13,845 nucleotides of DNA. Source: JANNAT01 sp031422555. GTDB lineage: Bacteria > Pseudomonadota > Alphaproteobacteria > Rhodobacterales > Rhodobacteraceae. The notes under the pieces were generated by a model. It searched no databases and was not told where the DNA came from. It saw only the letters and a program-made list of their open reading frames with translations. The position numbers and the translations under genes are program-made. Shown piece by piece: positions 1-11,293 of this stretch (its first letter is position 1; each line of letters starts with the position of its first letter). The stretch lies in contig JANPLZ010000015.1 in the NCBI GenBank assembly GCA_031422555.1, positions 1 to 13,845 on the forward strand. The letters run 5' to 3'.

Positions 1-3954
<3,954 letters not shown>

Positions 3955-3958
<4 letters not shown>

Positions 3959-4707
3959 GGCTGAACCTTTCTTTCTTTTATGGCCTTGGCATGCCGATTG
4001 TATTCTGTGAATGGAATCCCGCCTGCCGCCGACAGGGCGTCGTGCGTTTCAGCAAGATTCCCGGCGATCAGGTTGGCATAGATGAGTTGCAACGTCTTGT
4101 TGGCTTTCAGCCGAGGCGCAAGATCGTGACCACTGTTCTGAAACAGATAGTGGTGAATATTGCTGCCCTGTCTGAATTTGCGCGCCTGCATGATTTCGCC
4201 CGATGCGGTGCCATGCATGATCACCACATCAATGCCTGTGCCCGATAAGTCGGGCACTGTCGGGTAGGGCCACTCCGAGATCAGGCTGGTATATTCACTC
4301 CAGCTTGGACCGCGACGCACGACACCGGGAAAAATGGAAAATTGCGGCACAATTGCAAGCACAGCATCAACTTTCGCTTCGCTTGCATAGATCAGCGCAG
4401 ATGATCCCCCCATGGAATTGCCGACAGCCACAATTCGGGATGGTTTGATTTCATCCGTCAATGTCGAAATCGTGGCTTTCAATGTGGCCATCTGGCCCGG
4501 ATAGTTCATCCAGCTGCGGCTGGCGTCAGACACAAACAAAACATGGTTCTGGCCATGCTGTCCGGCCAAAGACACCGCTTCGACTTTGGGAACAACGTCC
4601 GGATCAAGACCCACACCCGAAAACGAAATGACAAAAACGTCGCCGCGCCCTGGCAAATAGCTAAGGTGTAAAGGATGATCACTGAAATAGGGCGCGGGAC
4701 GGCTCAT
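3955..4707 (-). CDS. Alpha/beta hydrolase fold protein in the glutamate synthase operon
   Basis: A 250-residue cytoplasmic protein (no signal peptide seen) with the alpha/beta hydrolase nucleophile elbow GNSMGG at 96-101 (Ser98), a strand before it (RIVAVGNS), and a late His194 in NSGHD as the likely catalytic histidine. D160, just before the VVIMHG strand, is a possible acid residue. The substrate is unknown. The ATG at 4707 overlaps the stop of the upstream secreted-protein gene as ATGA, and its own stop overlaps the gltB start as ATGA, so translation is probably coupled on both sides. An upstream in-frame ATG at 4758 would add 17 residues but would run into the preceding gene; I prefer 4707, although its AGG is rather distant (about 14 bases). 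The place in the operon suggests co-expression with glutamate synthase but does not show a role in it. It could be an esterase, an acyltransferase or a non-catalytic member of the fold. Confidence 0.85.
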
Positions 4708-5402
4708 GATGGTTGGCGATACCTTTGCAGTGGCAGCGAAGACGTCACCACGTCGCAATCAAAAATCGGCTGCGAGGCGGCAAAGCCTTTTTCGCCGGGC
4801 AAGATGAATTGTTTGGGCGATCCTTCCAGAGGCAGCCAGTTGGTGCCGTCATACCATTCAGAGCTGCCGGAAAAGAAATTGCGCCATTCCGGGTTGATGA
4901 ATTCCCGGCCCCGTGCCTGACGCAGAACGGTGCCGTCATTATCGGTTTCGGTGTATTCAAACTCGGTCTGTTTCAGGGTCACGCCATCAATCACCACCGA
5001 TGATCCGGTCAGTTTATCAAAACCGCGCACATTGGTGTGCTCGCCGTTGTCTTTGGTCAGGCTGAAAACAAAGCTGTCATAGCCCGTCGCCAGCAAATCC
5101 GAAAATGACGCCGGATCAGCCGGGTTGGGATCAAGCGTTTGCTTGACTGCCGGGTTCATATCATAGCTTTCGATCCACTGCGTTTCACTGTCGATTTTTG
5201 ACAAGTAAAACGCACCCTCCTGATCGAAATCAGCGCGCCATTGATCACCGGGATTGTCGGCTTCGCAGCGATAATAATTCGCGACATAACACCCCGACGA
5301 TTGCACCGTCAGATAGGCGGTGCAGCCTGCGGGTGGCGTAAAGCTGCCGGCCAATGCCGGAAAGGTCGTCAAAATCAACGGAAGCGCAAGAAACCATTTC
5401 AT
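4704..5402 (-). CDS. Secreted protein of unknown function between gltD and gltB
   Basis: I do not recognise this family. The 232-residue product begins with a typical Sec signal peptide (MKWFLALPLILTTFPALAG; cleavage likely after ALA), so it is probably periplasmic. The mature part is acidic and rich in aromatic residues, with four cysteines (C27, C38, C46 and C216 near the C terminus) that could form two disulfides. There is no lipobox and no second membrane segment. The start at 5402 has AAAGGTAG about 7 bases upstream; a longer in-frame ATG at 5477 would overlap the end of gltD and hide the signal peptide, so I reject it. It lies 61 bases after gltD, and its stop overlaps the hydrolase start (ATGA). 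A periplasmic protein inside the operon of a cytoplasmic enzyme is odd; it may act in glutamine/glutamate sensing or be unrelated, but nothing in the sequence decides. Confidence 0.85.
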   Translation of the reverse strand: MKWFLALPLILTTFPALAGSFTPPAGCTAYLTVQSSGCYVANYYRCEADNPGDQWRADFDQEGAFYLSKIDSETQWIESYDMNPAVKQTLDPNPADPASFSDLLATGYDSFVFSLTKDNGEHTNVRGFDKLTGSSVVIDGVTLKQTEFEYTETDNDGTVLRQARGREFINPEWRNFFSGSSEWYDGTNWLPLEGSPKQFILPGEKGFAASQPIFDCDVVTSSLPLQRYRQPS

Positions 5403-5463
5403 CAGCGGTCTACCTTTTATCTTGGTGCAATTTTCAAGGGCACAGGCTTGGATCCCTGCCCCA

Positions 5464-6900
5464 TTACTCTGCCGCAACGGCGGCGGGTTGCGCCAGATAG
5501 TCCAGAATAGACTCGGCGGCTTCGCGCCCGTCGCGGATGGCCCAAACTACCAGACTTGCACCGCGCACGATGTCACCGGCGGCATAGACACCCGGCAATG
5601 ACGTGCCATGCGTGCGGAAATCCCCCTTGATTGTGCCCCAACGGGTAACCGCCAATTCCGGCACCCCCCACAGCGTTGGCAGCGCTTCGGGCTCGAACCC
5701 CAGCGCCTGAATGACCAGATCGGCGGGTTCGACATAATCGGCACCTTCGATGATCTCGGGTGATTGGCGGCCCGACGCATCCGGCGCGCCAAGTCGCATT
5801 TTCTGCACGATCACGCCGTCAACATCGACGCCACCGGTAAAGCCTTTGGGCGCGGTCAGCCAAACAAAATCGACGCCTTCCTCTTCGGCGTTTTGCACTT
5901 CGCGTTGGCTGCCGGGCATATTGGCCTTGTCGCGGCGATACAGGCACTTCACCGATGTCGCCCCTTGGCGGATGGCGGTGCGCACGCAATCCATTGCGGT
6001 GTCGCCACCCCCGATGACCACCACGCGCTTGGCCTCGGCGTTAAGTGCGCCGGTGTCAAACTCGGGCACATCATCGCCAAAGCTTTTGCGGTTGCTGGCG
6101 GTCAGGAAATCCAGCGCCGCGACGATGCCTTTGGCCCCAACACCGGGGGCTGCGATATCGCGGGCTTTGTAGACGCCGGTTGCGATCAGGATGGCATCGT
6201 GCTGACCGCGAATGGCGTCGAACGACAAATCCACGCCAATGTTGCAATTCAGCACAAACTGCACGCCGCCCAGTTCCAACTGCTCGATGCGCTGCATAAC
6301 CACCGGCTTTTCCAGTTTGAAGCCGGGAATGCCATAGGTCAGCAACCCGCCTGCCCGGTCGTAGCGGTCATAGACCGTTACCTGGATGCCACGACGACGA
6401 AGCACATCTGCCGCCGCCAAACCACCCGGCCCGGCCCCGATAATGCCGACAGCTTCTGTGCGTTCGGCAAAGGGGCGGATCGGTTTGACCCAGCCCATTT
6501 CCCACGCCTTATCGGTTAGATATTTTTCAACCGCGCCAATGGTCACCGTGCCATGGCCCGATTGTTCAATCACACAATTGCCTTCGCACAGCCGGTCTTG
6601 CGGACAGATGCGGCCACAAATTTCGGGGAAGGTATTGGTGGCCTGACTAAGATCATAGGCTTCTTCCAAACGGCCCTCGGCAGTCAGCCGCAGCCAATCG
6701 GGGATATTATTGTGCAACGGGCAATGGGTCTGGCAATAGGGCACGCCGCATTGGCTGCAGCGGCTGGATTGTTCAGCGGCTTTTTCGGCGGCAAATTCGC
6801 GGTAGATTTCGTCAAAATCGCTGGTGCGCACATAGGCATCGCGCTTTTGCGGCGTTTCCTTGCCCAAATTCACGAATTTCAACATTTTTTGGCCAGCCAT
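5464..6900 (-). CDS. gltD: Glutamate synthase (NADPH) small subunit
   Basis: Small (beta) subunit of glutamate synthase: an FAD flavoprotein that takes electrons from NADPH and passes them through 4Fe-4S clusters to GltB. Its 478 residues match the usual length. Two cysteine groups at the N terminus bind the clusters: C48, C51, C56, C60 (CSQCGVPYCQTHC) and C95, C99, C105, C109 (CGRICPQDRLCEGNC). The FAD-binding GAGPGG is at 155-160, the NADPH-binding GGGDTAMD at 297-304, and a C-terminal FAD motif (GVYAAGDIVRG) follows. The start at 6900 has AAGGGG 7 bases upstream; the alternative at M6 (MLKFVNLG) has no better site. It is the first gene of the operon gltD - secreted protein - hydrolase - gltB, an order unlike the usual adjacent gltBD. 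Sequence complete; identity certain. Confidence 0.97.
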   Translation of the reverse strand: MAGQKMLKFVNLGKETPQKRDAYVRTSDFDEIYREFAAEKAAEQSSRCSQCGVPYCQTHCPLHNNIPDWLRLTAEGRLEEAYDLSQATNTFPEICGRICPQDRLCEGNCVIEQSGHGTVTIGAVEKYLTDKAWEMGWVKPIRPFAERTEAVGIIGAGPGGLAAADVLRRRGIQVTVYDRYDRAGGLLTYGIPGFKLEKPVVMQRIEQLELGGVQFVLNCNIGVDLSFDAIRGQHDAILIATGVYKARDIAAPGVGAKGIVAALDFLTASNRKSFGDDVPEFDTGALNAEAKRVVVIGGGDTAMDCVRTAIRQGATSVKCLYRRDKANMPGSQREVQNAEEEGVDFVWLTAPKGFTGGVDVDGVIVQKMRLGAPDASGRQSPEIIEGADYVEPADLVIQALGFEPEALPTLWGVPELAVTRWGTIKGDFRTHGTSLPGVYAAGDIVRGASLVVWAIRDGREAAESILDYLAQPAAVAAE

Positions 6901-6975
6901 ATCAACGCCCCTTGGGTCAACTGTCGTCGCTGCGGTGTAATACGACTGTCTGTTTGGAAATAAAAGGCAGCAATG

Positions 6976-7043
6976 CTGACCTATTATCAGAATTATCGTG
7001 GTGTTTTGGTTTCCATAAAAGGAATTATCAAATTTAAGGTCAG
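6976..7043. promoter_or_regulatory. Paired repeats in the gltD upstream region
   Basis: The 161-base spacer upstream of gltD is A+T-rich and holds a perfect inverted pair CTGACCT (6976-6982) / AGGTCAG (7037-7043), and inside it a direct pair GAATTATC (6990-6997 and 7022-7029) whose starts lie 32 bases apart, close to three helical turns. The first GAATTATC also sits in a local ATTATCAGAATTATC. The gltD operon promoter must lie here or nearby, because uppP ends at 7062 on the same strand. The arrangement is what a dimeric regulator binding two sites could use (for example an Lrp-like or nitrogen regulator), but I recognise no known consensus and could not fix a -35/-10 pair. Confidence 0.35.
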
Positions 7044-7061
7044 TATGCGTTACCTATAAGC

Positions 7062-7862
7062 CTAAAACCCCGCCCAAAGTGCAAGCAACGCAGCGGTTCC
7101 CACAATGATTCGCCACCAGCCAAACACGGCAAACCCGTGTTGACTGACATAGCCCAACACCCAGCGCGCCACGATCAGCGCCGTGACAAAGGCGCAGCCA
7201 AAGCCAACGGCGATGTCTGACAGGGCAGAGAAATCCAAAATGTCGCGATTTTTATACAGATCATAGGCAAAGGCGCCCGCCATCGTTGGCATCGAAAGGA
7301 AAAACGAAAATTCGGCTGCGGCGCGCCGTTCAACGCCCAGCATCAGCGCACCAACAATCGTGGACCCCGACCGTGACACGCCGGGCACCAAAGCCAGACA
7401 TTGAATGAACCCAATCGCCAAGGCTTTGCCAAACGGGATCTGCATGGCGTCTTGATGAACCGGCGCAGGTGCGGCGCGATCAACGACCAACAAAACGATA
7501 CCGCCAAGGATCAGCATGGTCGCAATCACCCGGGGGGATTCGAACAACACGGATTTGATAAAGTCATGCGCCAAGACGCCAATCACCACCGCCGGGATAA
7601 AAGCCAGCGCCACCGACACGATAAACCGCAGTGCCGCCGGGTCGCGGTGGGCGGTTGAAAACACCTGCCACAGCCGGGCGGCATAAAGCGCAATGATCGC
7701 CAGAACCGCGCCCAGCTGAATAACCACCTCAAAGGTCTTGCCGGCGCTTTCAAAGCCCATAAAATGCCCGGCCAACAAAAGATGGCCCGTCGACGATACC
7801 GGAATAAACTCTGTCAGGCCTTCGATGATGCCCAAGACGCCCGCGACGATGGTATCGGCCAT
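7062..7862 (-). CDS. uppP: Undecaprenyl-diphosphatase
   Basis: Integral membrane phosphatase (BacA/UppP family) that turns undecaprenyl diphosphate into undecaprenyl phosphate, recycling the lipid carrier for peptidoglycan and other envelope polymers; it is also linked to bacitracin tolerance. The 266 residues match the family length. Both signature motifs are present: EGLTEFIPVSSTGHL (from E14, with E18) and PGVSRSGST (160-168, catalytic-region R164). Hydrophobic segments are spread along the whole protein, as expected for a multi-pass protein. The ATG follows the TAG of the NDUFA9-like gene after 3 bases, so the two are surely cotranscribed, uppP second. I see no terminator after its stop before the gltD leader. 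Confidence 0.96.
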   Translation of the reverse strand: MADTIVAGVLGIIEGLTEFIPVSSTGHLLLAGHFMGFESAGKTFEVVIQLGAVLAIIALYAARLWQVFSTAHRDPAALRFIVSVALAFIPAVVIGVLAHDFIKSVLFESPRVIATMLILGGIVLLVVDRAAPAPVHQDAMQIPFGKALAIGFIQCLALVPGVSRSGSTIVGALMLGVERRAAAEFSFFLSMPTMAGAFAYDLYKNRDILDFSALSDIAVGFGCAFVTALIVARWVLGYVSQHGFAVFGWWRIIVGTAALLALWAGF

Positions 7863-7865
7863 AGC

Positions 7866-8852
7866 CTAGCCGCGCTTCAGGTTTTTCGCCGAATCCTTGA
7901 TCGCCGCATATTGCCCGGACGGCCGGTAGCGCCACAGATATTCCGGGATCACCGCCTCCATTGGGGTGGCTGTAATGCCGAGATCGGCCAAGGTCCTGGC
8001 CCCTGCACCAACCACATTGTCAGACCCAAGGGATGTCACCTGATCGCGGGTCAACAGCCCGTTTTTGATCAGCCCACCCGTGGCCACCGACCCAAAATCC
8101 AACAGCGTGGCCATAATACGGGCGACAAAAAATGGCACGTTCAACACCAGGCGGCGGCGTTGAATGACCGCCAGCATGCGGCCCATCAAACCCTTAAAGC
8201 TGTCAATGTCCGGGCCGCCCAATTCATACACACCCGGACTTGCCTGTCCGATCACGCCGCGAACCGCTGCGGCGGCGACATCATCTACGAACACCGGTTG
8301 AAACTTTGTCGCCCCGCCAACAACAGGCAGGATCGGTCCCAGCCTGCTCATCCCGGCAAAGCGGTTGAAAAAGGCGTCTTCATTGCCAAAGATAACCGAC
8401 GGGCGCAGGATTACGGCGCTTGGAAACGCGGCAACAACCGTCGCCTCGCCCGCGCCTTTGGATTGGGCGTAAAGACTGGCACCTTCGGGATCGGCGCCGA
8501 TGGCCGAGATATGCACCATCTGACCCACCTTCAACGTGCTGGCGATCCGCGCAATACGGCCAGCGCCTTCGGATTGGACGGCGATAAAGTTGTTCTTTCC
8601 ACCGCGATCAAAGGTGCCAACGCAGTTCACCACCGCATCCGCCCCCAGCATCGCCATCCGCACCGATGCATCGTCGCGGATATTGCAAAACACCGGTTCA
8701 ACCTGCCCAACCGTGCCGTAGGGTTTCACAAACAACGCCTCATTCGGGCGACGCACCGCGACCCGCACGCGCCAGCCTTCTTTGGCCATACGGCGGGCGA
8801 TATAGCGGCCGACAAACCCGGAACCGCCATAGATCGTGACCAGCTTGCTCAT
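7866..8852 (-). CDS. NAD(P)-binding oxidoreductase, complex I NDUFA9-like
   Basis: An atypical/extended short-chain dehydrogenase fold protein of 328 residues, of the kind annotated in alphaproteobacteria as complex I NDUFA9 subunit family. Visible: the N-terminal Rossmann motif GGSGFVGRYIA (from residue 9), CVGTF after the fourth strand, HISAIGAD, and a YAQSK segment (128-132) at the place of the YxxxK pair. In mitochondria the NDUFA9 relative binds NADPH as an accessory complex I subunit; in bacteria the role is not settled, and a quinone- or lipid-related reductase is also possible. The start at 8852 is chosen because AAAGGG precedes it at good spacing and the glycine motif then lies at the usual distance; ATG 8879 would add 9 residues. 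It is the first gene of a two-gene unit with uppP. Confidence 0.88.
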   Translation of the reverse strand: MSKLVTIYGGSGFVGRYIARRMAKEGWRVRVAVRRPNEALFVKPYGTVGQVEPVFCNIRDDASVRMAMLGADAVVNCVGTFDRGGKNNFIAVQSEGAGRIARIASTLKVGQMVHISAIGADPEGASLYAQSKGAGEATVVAAFPSAVILRPSVIFGNEDAFFNRFAGMSRLGPILPVVGGATKFQPVFVDDVAAAAVRGVIGQASPGVYELGGPDIDSFKGLMGRMLAVIQRRRLVLNVPFFVARIMATLLDFGSVATGGLIKNGLLTRDQVTSLGSDNVVGAGARTLADLGITATPMEAVIPEYLWRYRPSGQYAAIKDSAKNLKRG

Positions 8853-8883
8853 GCGGGACCCTTTGGATGTGTTTTTCACCTGT

Positions 8884-8924
8884 GGCCTGAATAATCTTCG
8901 CAGGCCAATCCAGCAAGGCCAATC
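8884..8924. promoter_or_regulatory. Inverted and direct repeats upstream of the NDUFA9-like gene
   Basis: Between the minus-strand NDUFA9-like gene and the plus-strand tRNA-Leu lies an inverted repeat GGCCTG (8884-8889) / CAGGCC (8901-8906) with an 11-base spacer, and a direct repeat AGGCCAATC at 8902-8910 and 8916-8924 (14-base period). On the minus strand TTGCTG (8916-8911) and TATTCA (8893-8888) are 17 bases apart and could be a weak promoter for the oxidoreductase - uppP pair. Function is inferred only from position and symmetry. Confidence 0.25.
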
Positions 8925-8961
8925 GCTGCGACGAATTTTCCGGCATTCCGCCGCGCATGTG

Positions 8962-8990
8962 TTGACTTAGCCTGAACCCTTGGCTACATC
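8962..8990 (+). promoter_or_regulatory. Probable tRNA-Leu promoter
   Basis: TTGACT (8962-8967) is followed after 17 bases by TACATC (8985-8990). The implied transcription start near 8997 is about 10 bases before the mature tRNA end. A strong -35 with a relaxed -10 is common for alphaproteobacterial stable-RNA promoters. Confidence 0.55.
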
Positions 8991-9006
8991 GCCCTCACGA
9001 CACTGG

Positions 9007-9091
9007 GCCCTGGTGGCGGAATTGGTAGACGCGCTGGTTTCAGGTACCAGTGTTGCAAGACGTGGAGGTTCGAGTCCTCTCCTGGGCACCA
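9007..9091 (+). tRNA. tRNA-Leu (anticodon CAG)
   Basis: An 85-base class II tRNA with encoded CCA (9089-9091). The anticodon stem CTGGT/ACCAG encloses the loop TTCAGGT, so the anticodon is CAG, reading the CUG codon that dominates in most genes here. A short variable arm (GTT-GCAA-GAC) and the T arm (GGAGG-TTCGAGT-CCTCT) fold normally. The acceptor stem GCCCTGG / CCTGGGC has one T:T mismatch at pair 5-68; all other acceptor pairs are Watson-Crick. Confidence 0.96.
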
Positions 9092-9258
9092 AGTCGACCC
9101 TTTTTGGTGGGGGGCGTGATCGGTAATGCCGACCGTGAACCAGACCATCCGCTGCCTGCGCGCGGGTGTCAAAGCTACCTTCCCATCACCACTGGACCCG
9201 ACCAGCCGCTAAATGCCATACTTGTCAGCAGGTGTTGATAGCGCAAAATGGGGCGGTG

Positions 9259-10170
9259 ATGATTGCTGGCGGGATCGACCTTGGTGGCACCAAGATCGAA
9301 GCACAGATTTTTGATGCTGACTGGGCGATTGTTGATCGACAGCGCGTTGCCACGCCAAAAACCTATCCCGATTTGATTGCCGCCGTCACCGGCCTGATCG
9401 GCTGGATTGACACCCAGTCGCCGGGCGTGCCGATTGGCATTGCGGCGGCTGGGGTGATCAATCCTGCCAACGGTTTGGCCCTGACGGCAAATTTGCCCGC
9501 CAACGCCAAGCCTTTGCCCGCCGATATCATGGCCGCCGCCGGGCGGAAAATTACCTACATCAACGATTGCAACGCCATGGCGCTGGCGGAATCGGTGTTC
9601 GGGGCGGCGAAAGGCTTTGATCCGGTGGCCTGCCTGATCCTTGGCACTGGTATTGGCGGCGGCGTTGTCAGGGGCGGCAAGCTGTTGGAAGGTGCCACAG
9701 GCTTGGGCAGTGAATTCGGTCATTTCCCCTTAGCGGCCGGACCCGTTGTTGCCCACGGTCTGCCCGTAATCCGCTGCGGTTGCGGCAAGATTGGATGCAC
9801 CGAAACCTTGCTGTCCGGGCCGGGCCTGTCGCGGATCGTGTTGCATGTCACCGGGCAAAACCTGCCCGCCACCCAGATTGTTGCGCGCCGTAAATCAGAG
9901 CCGGATATGGCCAAAAGCTGGGATATCTGGTGCGAATTGATGGCCGAGATGATGATGACCCTGTCGTTTACCCTTGATCCGGCCTGTATCGTTCTGGGCG
10001 GTGGCCTGTCCGGCGCGCCAGGGTTGATCGCTGATCTGCAAACGGCATTGCACCGGCTGCAATGGCCCGGTTTTGCGCTGCCAGTGCTGCATTTGGCGCA
10101 AGGCGGCGATACCAGCGGCGCGCGCGGGGCGGCCTATGCGGCCTTTGTTCAGGGCAACGACCATGGGTAA
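9259..10170 (+). CDS. nagK: N-acetylglucosamine kinase, ROK family
   Basis: A ROK-family sugar kinase (303 residues) that most likely makes N-acetylglucosamine 6-phosphate from N-acetylglucosamine and ATP. Visible: the phosphate-binding DLGGTK near the N terminus, the catalytic-base Asp103 in INDCNA, the glycine-rich GTGIGGG (129-135), and the ROK zinc site formed by His155 (EFGHF) and C173, C175, C180 in CGCGKIGC, followed by Glu182. Assignment as NagK rather than glucokinase or fructokinase rests on the zinc-site form and on the gene overlapping nagA downstream. The start at 9259 gives the standard N terminus; an upstream in-frame ATG at 9166 would add 31 non-conserved residues. The ribosome site is weak (GGGGCGG very close). 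The first gene of a two-gene unit; no clear promoter was found between the tRNA and this gene. Confidence 0.9.
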   Translation: MIAGGIDLGGTKIEAQIFDADWAIVDRQRVATPKTYPDLIAAVTGLIGWIDTQSPGVPIGIAAAGVINPANGLALTANLPANAKPLPADIMAAAGRKITYINDCNAMALAESVFGAAKGFDPVACLILGTGIGGGVVRGGKLLEGATGLGSEFGHFPLAAGPVVAHGLPVIRCGCGKIGCTETLLSGPGLSRIVLHVTGQNLPATQIVARRKSEPDMAKSWDIWCELMAEMMMTLSFTLDPACIVLGGGLSGAPGLIADLQTALHRLQWPGFALPVLHLAQGGDTSGARGAAYAAFVQGNDHG

Positions 10171-11290
10171 AATCTGGCTTTGTGCGGATCAGGTGTTCGA
10201 CGGCGGATCGCTGTGCGACCGAATGGCTGTTGGATTGGATCATGGCATTGTGACGGATGTTGTGCCGATGGCAGCGCTGCCTGTGGATGCCGTCCGCTCG
10301 GCGATCCGCGGCATTCTAACGCCGGGATATCTGGATTTGCAGGTCAACGGCGGTGGCGGCACCATGCTGAACACCGCCCCCAGCGCTGCGGCGATGGCCG
10401 CCATCGCGGCGGCGCATCGCCCCTTCGGCACTGTGGCTGTGCTGCCAACGGTGATTACGGACGCGCCCGATATTCTGGCAAAGGCGGTAGACGCCGCGAT
10501 TGCGGCCAAAGGCACGCCGGGCCTGTTGGGGCTGCATATTGAAGGGCCGCATATCAGCCCCGCACGGCGTGGCACCCATGCAGCCCATCATATCCGCCCG
10601 CTGGACGACACGACAATTGCCCATATCCGGCGGTTGCGAAGCCACGGAGTTTGCGTGATGATCACGCTGGCGCCCGAAATGGCGCAGCCCGGCCAGATTG
10701 CGCGATTGGTGGCACTGGGCGCGGTGGTATCCATCGGCCATTCCGATGCAACGGCGGATCAGGTGGCGCTGGCCCTGGCCCAAGGCGCAAGCTGTTTCAC
10801 CCATCTTTTCAACGCCATGTCGCCAATGCTTGGCCGTGCCGCCGGGGTGACCGGGGCCGCGATAAATTCAACCGCCTATTGTGGGTTTATCTGTGACGGG
10901 CATCATGTAAACGATGATATGCTGAGGCTTGCCATCCGCGCACGGCCGGTTGCGGACCGGATGCTGCTGGTTTCAGACGCCATGGCCACGGTGGGCGGGC
11001 CGGACCGGTTTGACCTTTATGGCAAGACCATTCACTTGGTGGATGGGCGGCTGATCAACGACGAAGGCCACTTGGCCGGGGCGCACAGCACGATGGCAAC
11101 GGGTGTGGCGCGGTTGATTTTGCAGTTGAATATCGGCGTTGAAACGGCATTGCGCATGGCGGTTTCAACGCCTGCTGCAGTGATAGGGCAACCCGGTCTT
11201 GCCACGCTGATGGGCCAAACCACGGAAAATCTGCGGGTTTTAGGGCCTGATTTCGTGCCGCAAACCCTGCGTTTGCCCGATACGCGCTGA
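10163..11290 (+). CDS. nagA: N-acetylglucosamine-6-phosphate deacetylase
   Basis: An amidohydrolase-superfamily enzyme that removes acetate from N-acetylglucosamine 6-phosphate, giving glucosamine 6-phosphate, in the cytoplasm. The 375 residues match the family. Metal and catalytic positions are visible: E127 in HIEGPH, H193 in SIGHSDA, H214 in FTHLFNAMSP and catalytic Asp272 in VSDAMA; DGHHVN (245-250) is the substrate-binding histidine region. The early strand is DLQVNGGGG rather than the HxH of other amidohydrolases, which is normal for NagA. ATG 10163 overlaps the nagK stop by 8 bases and has AGGG about 8 bases upstream, so it is probably translationally coupled. No nagB or transporter gene is in view. 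Its stop is only 3 bases from the stop of the convergent aldolase gene. Confidence 0.95.
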   Translation: MGKIWLCADQVFDGGSLCDRMAVGLDHGIVTDVVPMAALPVDAVRSAIRGILTPGYLDLQVNGGGGTMLNTAPSAAAMAAIAAAHRPFGTVAVLPTVITDAPDILAKAVDAAIAAKGTPGLLGLHIEGPHISPARRGTHAAHHIRPLDDTTIAHIRRLRSHGVCVMITLAPEMAQPGQIARLVALGAVVSIGHSDATADQVALALAQGASCFTHLFNAMSPMLGRAAGVTGAAINSTAYCGFICDGHHVNDDMLRLAIRARPVADRMLLVSDAMATVGGPDRFDLYGKTIHLVDGRLINDEGHLAGAHSTMATGVARLILQLNIGVETALRMAVSTPAAVIGQPGLATLMGQTTENLRVLGPDFVPQTLRLPDTR

Positions 11291-11293
11291 TCG

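Noticed and set aside
9087..9109. Hairpin CACCAA/TTGGTG with a T run at the 3' end of tRNA-Leu, as a terminator
   Set aside because: The stem includes the tRNA CCA end, the T run is in the loop and stem rather than after it, and G residues follow.
9050..9238. Small open frame starting inside tRNA-Leu
   Set aside because: It starts in the tRNA, has no ribosome site, and its translation looks random.
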